This document shows, one piece after another, positions 15,695-23,848 of a stretch of 32,290 nucleotides of DNA (positions within the stretch are counted from its first letter, which is position 1; each line of letters begins with the position of its first letter). The notes below the pieces were generated by a model. That model ran no database searches. It saw only the letters and a list, made by a program, of their open reading frames with translations, and had not been told where the DNA came from. A program made the translations under genes and the position numbers. The stretch comes from Lachnospiraceae bacterium (lineage in GTDB: Bacteria > Bacillota > Clostridia > Lachnospirales > Lachnospiraceae). Where the stretch lies: NCBI GenBank assembly GCA_011958945.1, contig BLLT01000022.1, forward strand, positions 1 to 32,290, given 5' to 3'.

Positions 15695-17194
15695 ATGAAA
15701 AGAAAAATGTTAAGCGCACTATTATGTGCCACACTAGCAGCATCTGCGATGCTTACCGGATGCGGAAACGGAGGTGGATCCAATACCGATGCCGCACCTG
15801 ACAATGCCCAGAGCAAGCCTCAGGATACAGAAACAGCTAGTACCGAAGAAACAGACGAAGAAAAACAAGGCGCTGAAGATTTCTCGGATATTACCCTTGT
15901 ATTCGCACAGGATTTGGGAACTGATGAAACAGCCAACAGTGTAACGAACGAAATCCTTCAGGCCTATCAGGAAAAAACCGGCATAACCATTCAGTTTGAA
16001 AACCAGCCCACCGATTACAGAACCTGGCTCACTACCCAATTTACAGCAAAACAAGGTCCTGATGTATACAGCGGTATCCTTTATGATATGAGCAGCGACT
16101 ATGAAGCAGGTTATCTTTATAATTTTGCAGAGCTTTATGAGCAAGAAAGCGCCTATGACCCTGGAAAACCATGGAAAGATACCCTTCCGGAATCTATCTC
16201 CGAAAGAATGTACCTTACTGACAGCGATGTACCGGGATATCCGTCTTCCACATCGGTAGTACGTATTTTCTATAATAAAAGCTTATTCGATGCAGCAGGG
16301 GCATCCATTCCTACAACCTGGGTTGAATTCATGGATGCTTGTGCAAAACTAAAAGAAGCAGGAATCACACCTTTCGGATTTCCCAATGCTTCCAAAGATG
16401 ACCTTTCCTGGCTTTGGTTTAACAATTCCATATGCAGCCAGTTAAACGGCGATATGACAAAAACACTGGATGTATCTGGCAATGGATATGCAGAACTGAA
16501 TGAAATTGTAAAAGGTTTCGATGATGGATCATTAGATTTTACTTCCGACCGGATGAAGCAGTCTTATGAACTGATGAAAGAATTTTCTCAGTACTGGACC
16601 TCTGATTATAATGGATTGGATCAGGCATCCGCCATTGATATGTTTATCCGCGGAGAAGTTGCCATGGTACAGGCTATGTCCACCAACCTTACAAGCATAG
16701 CAGCAAATGTAGGAGATTCTTTTGAATACGGCGTAATCCCTATTCCGGTTATCACTACAGAAACTTCGGAATATGCAATGGGACAGTCCGTTATCTTAGG
16801 CGGCCAGCCGGACATCATCTATGGCGTGAATAAAGCCCTGGAATCCGACTCCGCTAAACTGGCAGCAGCTATTGATTTCGCACAGTATATGTCTTCTCCT
16901 GAAGTACAGACCAAATATATGGAAGCTATCAACCGCATTCCGCTCGCAACCAGCACAGAACTTCCGGAACGTCTGGCAGGGTTTATTATCACTGAAGATT
17001 CTTTAAGAGTTCCGTACTACACCGGTATCAACGGGGAACTTCGTGATTTCTTCTGCCGCGGCGGCCAGCTTTACTTAGAAGGCAGCTACAGCACTGATGA
17101 ATTTGCGCAATATGTACAGGAATCTTTCTCTACCGTACTGGAAAAAATTAAAATTGAAAACGATTGGAATGCAGAAAATAACTATGGATTATAA
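15695..17194 (+). CDS. Extracellular solute-binding lipoprotein (family 1, sugar)
   Basis: A 499-residue lipoprotein: the signal peptide ends in the lipobox LTGC, so Cys23 would be lipid-modified, followed by an acidic, Thr/Glu/Asp-rich linker to about residue 65. The binding-protein fold follows (ITLVFAQDLGTDETANSVTNEIL, then GPDVYSGILYDM and later GEVAMVQAMSTNLTSIAAN). It captures the substrate outside the membrane and passes it to the two permeases. The ATG has AGGAGG close upstream. The long acidic linker is typical of clostridial family-1 binding proteins. The bound ligand is not known; context suggests a sulfated, fucose-bearing saccharide. Confidence 0.93.
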   Translation: MKRKMLSALLCATLAASAMLTGCGNGGGSNTDAAPDNAQSKPQDTETASTEETDEEKQGAEDFSDITLVFAQDLGTDETANSVTNEILQAYQEKTGITIQFENQPTDYRTWLTTQFTAKQGPDVYSGILYDMSSDYEAGYLYNFAELYEQESAYDPGKPWKDTLPESISERMYLTDSDVPGYPSSTSVVRIFYNKSLFDAAGASIPTTWVEFMDACAKLKEAGITPFGFPNASKDDLSWLWFNNSICSQLNGDMTKTLDVSGNGYAELNEIVKGFDDGSLDFTSDRMKQSYELMKEFSQYWTSDYNGLDQASAIDMFIRGEVAMVQAMSTNLTSIAANVGDSFEYGVIPIPVITTETSEYAMGQSVILGGQPDIIYGVNKALESDSAKLAAAIDFAQYMSSPEVQTKYMEAINRIPLATSTELPERLAGFIITEDSLRVPYYTGINGELRDFFCRGGQLYLEGSYSTDEFAQYVQESFSTVLEKIKIENDWNAENNYGL

Positions 17195-17236
17195 AAACTG
17201 TTGATAACATGTGTTATATAATAACGCAATTATACG

Positions 17237-17263
17237 ACACGGCGGTCAATTTGGCCGCCGTGT
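17237..17263 (+). terminator. Strong GC-rich hairpin after the binding-protein gene
   Basis: ACACGGCGG (17237-17245) and CCGCCGTGT (17255-17263) form a 9-bp GC-rich stem with a 9-nt loop. The sequence after it is TATAAATAAAA, without a U-run, so read-through into the sulfatase gene is expected. It is probably a partial terminator or a 3'-end stabiliser. Confidence 0.5.
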
Positions 17264-17275
17264 TATAAATAAAAG

Positions 17276-17382
17276 ATGCGCAGAAATGGGGTGAAGATTT
17301 AAAATTGAAAATCCCAAGTTTGTATCTGCGCAGCATCCACAAACTTTACATGCGCAAAAAACTGCGCAGAAATGGGGTAAAA
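17276..17382 (+). repeat. Second leader module with duplicated ribosome-binding sequence
   Basis: GATGCGCAGAAATGGGGTGAA (17276-17296, with an initial GA-GC tolerance) is followed by AAGTTTGT/ACAAACTT (17316-17323/17339-17346) and then ACTGCGCAGAAATGGGGTAAA, ending at the sulfatase ATG (17383). The inner block matches the module at 8374-8438 in the stem, in CAGCATCC/CGGCATCC and in the ribosome-binding stretch. Because the block is in frame, a TTG at 17305 would add 26 residues to the sulfatase, but I do not favour it. Confidence 0.55.
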
Positions 17383-18873
17383 ATGAACAAACCTAATTTG
17401 ATTTACATTCTTGCAGATGATATGGGATATGGGGATATTTCCGCTTTGAATGAAAACTGCGGATTCCGGACACCAAATTTGGACCAGATGGCAAAAGAAG
17501 GTATGTGTTTTACCGATGCACATTCCACATCTGCTGTCTGCACCCCTTCCAGATATGGTATTCTGACCGGGCGCTATAATTGGCGTTCCCGCCTGAAATC
17601 ATATGTAATGGGAGGATACTCGGAAGCACTGATTGAGGAAGGTAGAAAAACTATCGCTGACTTTTTAAAAGAAGAAGGCTATTATACTGCCATGGTAGGA
17701 AAATGGCATTTGGGCATGAATTTTTCAAAAGAGCCTGGATTTGAAGAGCAGCCTGATTTTGCTGCTTGCAATTATGTGGATTATAGCGGAAAAATTGAGC
17801 GTTCCCCAATAGCCAACGGTTTCGACTATTTCTACGGCATCAGCGGTTCTTTGGATATGCCCCCTTATATTTATATTGAAAATGACCATTTCACAGCACT
17901 GCCGGATCATATAACAAAAGGAACAGGAAAAGGGTTTTACAGAGAAGGTCCTACCGCTCCGGGGTTTGTACACGAACATGTACTCGATGAATTAACCGAT
18001 AAAGTGCTGGCACAAATCGAAGAAAATAAAGAAAAACCATTTTTTATTTATTTCCCTATGCCCGCACCGCACACACCCATTCTTCCCGCCAAAGAATTTC
18101 AGGGAAAATCAGGAACCAATGAATACGGGGATTTCGTACTTCATGTAGACCATGTGGTAGGACAAATTAACCGGAAATTAAAAGAAGAAGGATTGCTTGA
18201 AAATACCATTGTAATATATACTTCCGATAATGGCTGCTCCCCTATGGCCAACTACCAGGAATTACTGCAAAAAGGGCACAATCCCAGCTATATTTTCAGA
18301 GGCACCAAGGCAGATATTTACGAAGGGGGACACAGAATTCCATTTATCGTCCAATGGCCCAGGGAAATACCTGCAGGAACTGCCTGCGACAAAATAGTAT
18401 GCTTAAGCGACATTATGGCCACCATGTGTGATATCCTTAATATTGATATGGGAGAAAGCGACGGGGTAGACAGCGTAAGCAATCTTCCTTTATGGAAAAA
18501 CCCCCATGGGGATGAGGTCAGGGAAGATTTAATTCATCAGAGTATCGATGGTTCATTATCCATTCGAAAAGGAAAATGGAAACTTGAAATGTGCCCCGGC
18601 TCCGGAGGATGGTCTGACCCAAAACCGGGCGAAGAAGATGCCGCAGCGCCAAAATTTCAGCTATATGACCTATCTGTAGATATTGGTGAAAAAAATAATA
18701 TTATCCATCAATATCCCAAAAAAGCTTATGAACTTAAAAAAATACTCAAAAATCATATTTTCCGTGGCAGAAGCACACCAGGGCCAATACAAAAAAATAA
18801 CGGGCAGGCCATTTGGGAAACTATCAAATGGGTGGAAGAAGAGGAGGAGGAAATAAATGTATCAATTTCATAG
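17383..18873 (+). CDS. Sulfatase (formylglycine-dependent, S1-type, cytoplasmic)
   Basis: A 496-residue type I sulfatase that hydrolyses a sulfate ester from a substrate using a Cys-derived formylglycine. Sequence signatures: NLIYILADDMGYGD (metal-binding Asp12-Asp13), the sulfatase motif Cys53-Thr-Pro-Ser-Arg57 followed by LTGRY, GKWHLGM, and SDNGC for later metal contacts. Cys at position 53 is required for conversion by an anaerobic sulfatase-maturating enzyme, which is not encoded here. There is no signal peptide, so it probably acts in the cytoplasm on imported sugar. I start it at 17383, preceded by GGGGTAAAA. The 3' end overlaps the fucosidase gene by 17 nt. Confidence 0.94.
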   Translation: MNKPNLIYILADDMGYGDISALNENCGFRTPNLDQMAKEGMCFTDAHSTSAVCTPSRYGILTGRYNWRSRLKSYVMGGYSEALIEEGRKTIADFLKEEGYYTAMVGKWHLGMNFSKEPGFEEQPDFAACNYVDYSGKIERSPIANGFDYFYGISGSLDMPPYIYIENDHFTALPDHITKGTGKGFYREGPTAPGFVHEHVLDELTDKVLAQIEENKEKPFFIYFPMPAPHTPILPAKEFQGKSGTNEYGDFVLHVDHVVGQINRKLKEEGLLENTIVIYTSDNGCSPMANYQELLQKGHNPSYIFRGTKADIYEGGHRIPFIVQWPREIPAGTACDKIVCLSDIMATMCDILNIDMGESDGVDSVSNLPLWKNPHGDEVREDLIHQSIDGSLSIRKGKWKLEMCPGSGGWSDPKPGEEDAAAPKFQLYDLSVDIGEKNNIIHQYPKKAYELKKILKNHIFRGRSTPGPIQKNNGQAIWETIKWVEEEEEEINVSIS

Positions 18874-20164
18874 AGAAGAATACAATAAACGGATGGAATG
18901 GTATCAAGATGCAAGGTTTGGTATGTTTATCCATTGGGGATTATATTCCATTCCCGCCAGGGGGGAGTGGATTCGAAGTACGGAGGAAATAACAAAAGAA
19001 GATTACATGAAATATTTTTACGAATTCGACGCCAGGGATTATGATCCAAAAAAATGGGCAAAAGCGGCAAAAGAAGCCGGCATGAAATACATCGTCCTCA
19101 CAGCAAAACATCACGACGGATTTTGCCTTTTTGACAGTAAGTACACTGACTTTAAATCCACAAATACCAAATGCAAAAGAGATTTGGTTGCGGAATATGT
19201 GGATGCAGTGCGGGCTGAAGGATTAAAGGTAGGTTTATATTTTACCTTACTCGATTGGTATGACGAAAACTATCCCCATTACAAAGACAGAAATCACCCT
19301 ATGCGCAATCATCCGGAATATAGCAACGAACACCGGGATTTTAGCAAATATGTGGATTATTTCCATAAGCAGGTAGAAGAAATCTGTACCAACTATGGTA
19401 AATTGGATATTCTATGGTTCGATTTCTCCTATGATGATATGCGTGGCGAGAAATGGGAAGCCACGAAACTCATCAATATGGTAAGAAAACTTCAGCCGGA
19501 TGTTATCATTGACAATAGACTTGAAGTGAGCGGCGAAGGGAGAGGTTCTTTGGCAGAATGCAATCCTTCCCCTTATCACGGAGACTTCGTAAGCCCCGAA
19601 CAGATGATTCCTCCGGAAGGGCTGAAAGATGTACAAGGAAATCCCCTGGCCTGGGAAGCATGTGTAACGATGAACAACAATTGGGGCTATCATGGAACGG
19701 ACAAGTTTTTTAAACCCGCCCCTATGCTGATTAAGAAACTGGTGGAATGTGTTTCAAAAGGGGGAAATCTTCTACTCAATGTAGGACCCGATGCTTATGG
19801 GAATTTTCCTCCCGAATCCACTGCCATTTTAAAAGAAATCGGCAAATGGATGAGTAAAAACTATGAAAGTATCTACGGATGCGGTATAGCCGATGTACCC
19901 AAACCGGATTACGGCCGCGTAACAAAAAAAGGAAATACCTATTATTTTCATATGTATGAAAATACCATTGGCCCGGTACCTCTTTTAGGGCTGGATAAAT
20001 CAAAAGTAAAGAAAATTAGGGCATTGGCTTCAGGATATGAAATTCCGATATCAACTAACTGGGTACATAGCGACTACCCGGATATTGTATTCGCTGATTT
20101 AGGGCCGAACCCTATTTTGCCCGATGATATTGATTATGTATTAGCAGTGGAAATGAACGAGTAA
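18857..20164 (+). CDS. GH29 alpha-L-fucosidase
   Basis: A 435-residue glycoside hydrolase family 29 enzyme that releases alpha-linked L-fucose with retention. It starts with WYQDARFGMFIHWGLYSIPARGEW, followed by the conserved KHHDGF (Lys84-Phe89) and the nucleophile strand ILWFDFSYDD, where Asp189 is the candidate catalytic nucleophile; the acid/base is not assigned. GGNLLLNVGPDAYGN is the usual GH29 landmark further on. It lacks a signal peptide and the C-terminal beta domain appears short. The ribosome-binding stretch GAGGAGGAGG lies within the Glu run of the sulfatase. Overlap with the sulfatase gene and its position suggest the two act on the same molecule. Confidence 0.95.
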   Translation: MYQFHREEYNKRMEWYQDARFGMFIHWGLYSIPARGEWIRSTEEITKEDYMKYFYEFDARDYDPKKWAKAAKEAGMKYIVLTAKHHDGFCLFDSKYTDFKSTNTKCKRDLVAEYVDAVRAEGLKVGLYFTLLDWYDENYPHYKDRNHPMRNHPEYSNEHRDFSKYVDYFHKQVEEICTNYGKLDILWFDFSYDDMRGEKWEATKLINMVRKLQPDVIIDNRLEVSGEGRGSLAECNPSPYHGDFVSPEQMIPPEGLKDVQGNPLAWEACVTMNNNWGYHGTDKFFKPAPMLIKKLVECVSKGGNLLLNVGPDAYGNFPPESTAILKEIGKWMSKNYESIYGCGIADVPKPDYGRVTKKGNTYYFHMYENTIGPVPLLGLDKSKVKKIRALASGYEIPISTNWVHSDYPDIVFADLGPNPILPDDIDYVLAVEMNE

Positions 20165-20179
20165 ATGTTTGGAGGGATT

Positions 20180-22936
20180 ATGTTTTCTGAGGAATTCGTA
20201 AAATATACAGAAGAAAAATATGCTGCGCGTCTGCCGCTTTTTGGAGAACTAAGTAAAGAAATAGAACGAACATTTGAAACTTTAAATCAAGGAGAAATCA
20301 AATATAGAAATCCGAAACAACTGCCAGCAGAAAAACAGACCGCAGCAGAAAATAATAAATTCTTAAAAGACAGAATACTTTTAATGAAATTCCTATATGC
20401 TACGATGCCTCTCCGCGATGCAGGGGAATATGACTTTTCCGTCTTTCTATCCTATGTGGATCATGCCCTGATGCTAAAGGAAAGTATGCCCTGGTGCATG
20501 GATCTTCCGGAAGACTTATTTTTACATTATGTTTTATACTACCGTATCAATACAGAAGATATTAATCCCTGCCGGACATTTTTTTACCAACAGCTAAAAG
20601 ACCTGATTTTTGAAAAAACAATGGAGGAAGCCATCCTGGAAGTAAATTACTGGTGTGCCGAACAGGCAAGTTATGCGGCTTCAGATGAAAGAACACTCTC
20701 CCCCATGGGTGTATACCTTTCGGGTACAGGCCGATGCGGGGAAGAATCCACTTTCACGGTATCCGCCCTTCGCAGCGTAGGAATTCCTGCACGGCAAGTT
20801 TATGCTCCCTGGTGGACCCACTGCGATGATAATCATGCCTGGGTGGAAGCATATGCCAATGGGCGATGGCACTTTCTAGGGGCATGCGAACCGGAAGAGG
20901 TCCTTAATAAAGGATGGTTCCTGGGAGCTGCCTCCAGAGCCCTCCTTATCCACAGCAGAACTTTTTTTGACTATTGGGTATCGGGAAAACGGCATAATAT
21001 CCAATATGAATATAATGATTATATAGGGAAGGAAGGAAGCGTCTACTATTTTAACAGCACCCCTTTATATGCAAAAACCCACCATCTCCGGATTCAAGTA
21101 CTTGACCGGGAAGATATCCCGGCAGGCAACGCGGAAGTACTTTTGGAAGTTATGAATATGGCGGAATATAAGAAACTGGCCAAGCTTACAACAAATGAAG
21201 AAGGCCTGGCTTCTATCACAATCGGTTTCGGGGATATCCATATATCTGCATATAAAGATGGATGGATGGGGGAAATGAATTATCCCGTTAAAAATAGCGA
21301 AACTCTGAGTCCAAAACCATCGAATCCAAAATGCATCCCGGGGCAGACGGAACAAAATACGGTTTGTATTAAATTGCTTCATAATGTGGATGAAAATATT
21401 CGAAATATTTTAACTAATAATTCAAACGATATAAATGCCCTCCAATATCAGATGACCATAGAAGCACCTACAGAAACTTCTGAAAATCAAATATCTTTAA
21501 GTAAAGAACAGCAGGAAAAAGGAAGGGAAAAAAGAAAAAAAGCCGAAGAAAAACGTATAAGAAAACTAACAGCTTATTTTGATGAAGAAAAAGCTTTAAA
21601 ATTTCCGGAAGAAAAAGAAATTTTGGAAATGGCAAAAGGCAATTTTCAAGAAATTTTTCAATTTTTGTCCAGGAATTCCAATCCGGAGAGGAAGGCTATA
21701 CTATACAGCCTTTCCAAAAAGGATTATAAAGATGTAAAAGCAGAAACACTGGAAGCTTTTTTAAATAATCCATATTATATGGAAGAAAAAGATGTTACAA
21801 AATATATTTTATGCCCAAGAATTTATAATGAAGAACTGAGCCCCTATCCTCCTTTTATCCGCAGCTATTTTTCGGATAAACAACTGGAAGCTTTTCGTAA
21901 AAATCCATATAGCGTTTGGGATTATATTCAGAAAAATATCAAAGATATCCCTGAGGAAACCTATGAAACGCTCTATAGTTCTCCAATAGGCTGCCTAAAA
22001 TTAAAAGCGGGCACCTATATAAGCAAAAAAATTCTTTTTGCCGCTATTTTAAGGAGTATTGGCATTCCTGCAAGGATAAGGCAAAAGGATATGGAACCGG
22101 AAATATATATGGGTGAAGTTCCCGGACAGGTTTGTGGCCGGGCATATTGGAAAAAAATGGAATTACACCCGGAAAAAAGGACAAACCATAAAGGTACTTT
22201 GTTATTATCCGTAAAAGACGGACTAAAGTGGATTTACCATCAAACATGGACCATCGGTAAATTAAAAGGAATCCGGTTTGAAACTTTAAATTATGATGGA
22301 ATCTCTTTTGAAAACAATATACTATCGTTGGACTTGGATGAAGGCGTTTACAGGATAATTACTTCAAGCCGCATTCCCAATGGAAATCAGCATGTTTCTT
22401 TCCATCTGTTTACCATCAAAGAAGGGATGGAAAAACATCTTTCCTTATCTATGTATGAGAGCAAGACGGAAGATTTATTATGCAGCCATAGACTGCCTGA
22501 TTTTGAAATCACCTCATTGTCTGGGGAAATATGCCTTCTATCGGATGTAATAAATAACACAGAAAGTGATAAAGAAAATACTGTTCTCGCCTTTTTGGAA
22601 GCAGGGCAGGAACCAACAGAACATGTATTGAATGAAATGTTAAGCCAAAAGGACCTTTTAAAAACTCTTCCTGTTCAAATACTTTTCATACTTTCAAACA
22701 GGGAAGATACCAATCATTTAACATTAAAAGAAGTATTGAAGGAATTACCGGGCATCCAAATATTTTTTGACAGGGATTTTAATAATAGGGAATCTGTAGC
22801 AAGAAGCATGTATGTGGATTCGGAGAAACTCCCTCTTCTTTTAGCAGCAAAAAAGGGTATGACAGGAATATATGGATGCAGCGGCTACAATGTAGGGAAC
22901 GTTAATTTAATTTGTAAAATTGTTAATTTAACATAA
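20180..22936 (+). CDS. Multidomain transglutaminase-fold protein, possible cytoplasmic peptide:N-glycanase-like enzyme
   Basis: A 918-residue protein without signal peptide. Domains in order: helical region (1-150); transglutaminase-like core (about 150-260), with Cys186 in SGTGRCGEES, His219 in DDNHAWVEAYA, and Glu237 in LGACEPEE where the core normally has Asp; beta-sandwich-like segment (300-370); Lys/Glu-rich helical linker (440-475); a second transglutaminase-like half (590-650) with ILRSIGIPAR but no Cys; and a thioredoxin-fold-like region (770-918) without CxxC. The GRCGE...HAWVE layout resembles peptide:N-glycanases, which is only a similarity. Such proteins are widespread in Bacteroidota and Clostridia but uncharacterised. 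The start at 20180 has GGAGGG close upstream. It follows the fucosidase by 15 nt. Confidence 0.8.
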   Translation: MFSEEFVKYTEEKYAARLPLFGELSKEIERTFETLNQGEIKYRNPKQLPAEKQTAAENNKFLKDRILLMKFLYATMPLRDAGEYDFSVFLSYVDHALMLKESMPWCMDLPEDLFLHYVLYYRINTEDINPCRTFFYQQLKDLIFEKTMEEAILEVNYWCAEQASYAASDERTLSPMGVYLSGTGRCGEESTFTVSALRSVGIPARQVYAPWWTHCDDNHAWVEAYANGRWHFLGACEPEEVLNKGWFLGAASRALLIHSRTFFDYWVSGKRHNIQYEYNDYIGKEGSVYYFNSTPLYAKTHHLRIQVLDREDIPAGNAEVLLEVMNMAEYKKLAKLTTNEEGLASITIGFGDIHISAYKDGWMGEMNYPVKNSETLSPKPSNPKCIPGQTEQNTVCIKLLHNVDENIRNILTNNSNDINALQYQMTIEAPTETSENQISLSKEQQEKGREKRKKAEEKRIRKLTAYFDEEKALKFPEEKEILEMAKGNFQEIFQFLSRNSNPERKAILYSLSKKDYKDVKAETLEAFLNNPYYMEEKDVTKYILCPRIYNEELSPYPPFIRSYFSDKQLEAFRKNPYSVWDYIQKNIKDIPEETYETLYSSPIGCLKLKAGTYISKKILFAAILRSIGIPARIRQKDMEPEIYMGEVPGQVCGRAYWKKMELHPEKRTNHKGTLLLSVKDGLKWIYHQTWTIGKLKGIRFETLNYDGISFENNILSLDLDEGVYRIITSSRIPNGNQHVSFHLFTIKEGMEKHLSLSMYESKTEDLLCSHRLPDFEITSLSGEICLLSDVINNTESDKENTVLAFLEAGQEPTEHVLNEMLSQKDLLKTLPVQILFILSNREDTNHLTLKEVLKELPGIQIFFDRDFNNRESVARSMYVDSEKLPLLLAAKKGMTGIYGCSGYNVGNVNLICKIVNLT

Positions 22937-22962
22937 CCTGTATTCGCCTTAAATTTATAGGA

Positions 22963-23823
22963 ATGAATAAAATGAAACAGCAATCACTAACTATGACTAT
23001 TTTTTTTAATACCGCCGGTATTTTTTTATATATGGTCGGTATCAAAGTATTTGCGGCACCGGCCGGAATCGCTCCGGGCGGTGCCAGCGGTATTGCGGTA
23101 TTAGTGAACTACATAACGGGATTTCCCATCGGATTATTTTGCTCCCTGTTCAGCATCCCTCTATTATTTATTATTTTATGGAAAAAAATATTCCCACTAT
23201 CTTTTTTCTGTAAGACTATAGGAAGCATTCTTTTACTCTCATTCCTCACCGATATTATCGGCCCCATGCTGCCTGCTTATAAAGGAGATTTTCTATTAGC
23301 GGCTATCTTTTCGGGCGCTTTTATGGGAATCGGGCTGGCACTTGTCTATCTAGGGAATTCGGATACCGGGGGAATTACACTAATAGGGCTTATCATACAG
23401 AAAAAATATCCGCAATTTCAGGTGGGTACTATGGTTTCTCTTTTAAATTTTATTATTGTATTAGCATCCGGAATAGTTTATAGAAATGTAGAAAATATTT
23501 TGTATGCAATAGTAACAGTATATGTATCGGGACTTTTTATGGACAGGATGGTAAACAATTCCAATGCTAAAAATTTAATGATTGTTATGTCGGAATATAC
23601 GGATAAAGTACGCTGTATTTTTTTGGACGAAGAAAAGGGTCTTACCATTTTGAAAGGGGAAGGGGGATATACGAGCGAAACCCAAAGGGTTATTATGGGT
23701 GCCGTTAACAAAAAGGACTGTGCACGGATTCAGAAAAAGATTACTGAAGCGGATGAAAAAGCTCTTATTATTGTGTCGGAAGCCAGCAGAGTGTCAGGAA
23801 AAAGTTTTGGGCGTATGATTTGA
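22963..23823 (+). CDS. YitT family membrane protein with C-terminal DUF2179 domain
   Basis: A 286-residue protein with about six transmembrane helices in the first 200 residues (AAPAGIAPGGASGIAVLVNYITGFPIGL is typical of YitT/DUF161) and a C-terminal soluble DUF2179 domain (about 205-286) rich in GEGGYTSETQRVIMGAV. Transport or ligand-sensing roles have been proposed for YitT, but none is established. It follows the transglutaminase-like gene by 26 nt. The ATG at 22972 is an alternative start. An effector, such as an exporter for a degradation product, is possible but not supported beyond the location. Confidence 0.88.
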   Translation: MNKMKQQSLTMTIFFNTAGIFLYMVGIKVFAAPAGIAPGGASGIAVLVNYITGFPIGLFCSLFSIPLLFIILWKKIFPLSFFCKTIGSILLLSFLTDIIGPMLPAYKGDFLLAAIFSGAFMGIGLALVYLGNSDTGGITLIGLIIQKKYPQFQVGTMVSLLNFIIVLASGIVYRNVENILYAIVTVYVSGLFMDRMVNNSNAKNLMIVMSEYTDKVRCIFLDEEKGLTILKGEGGYTSETQRVIMGAVNKKDCARIQKKITEADEKALIIVSEASRVSGKSFGRMI

Positions 23824-23848
23824 AATATTTCTCGGAGAACAAAAAATA

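Noticed and set aside
17305-17382. A TTG-initiated 26-residue extension of the sulfatase
   Set aside because: It falls within the repeated leader; homology starts at the ATG at 17383, which has its own ribosome-binding sequence.
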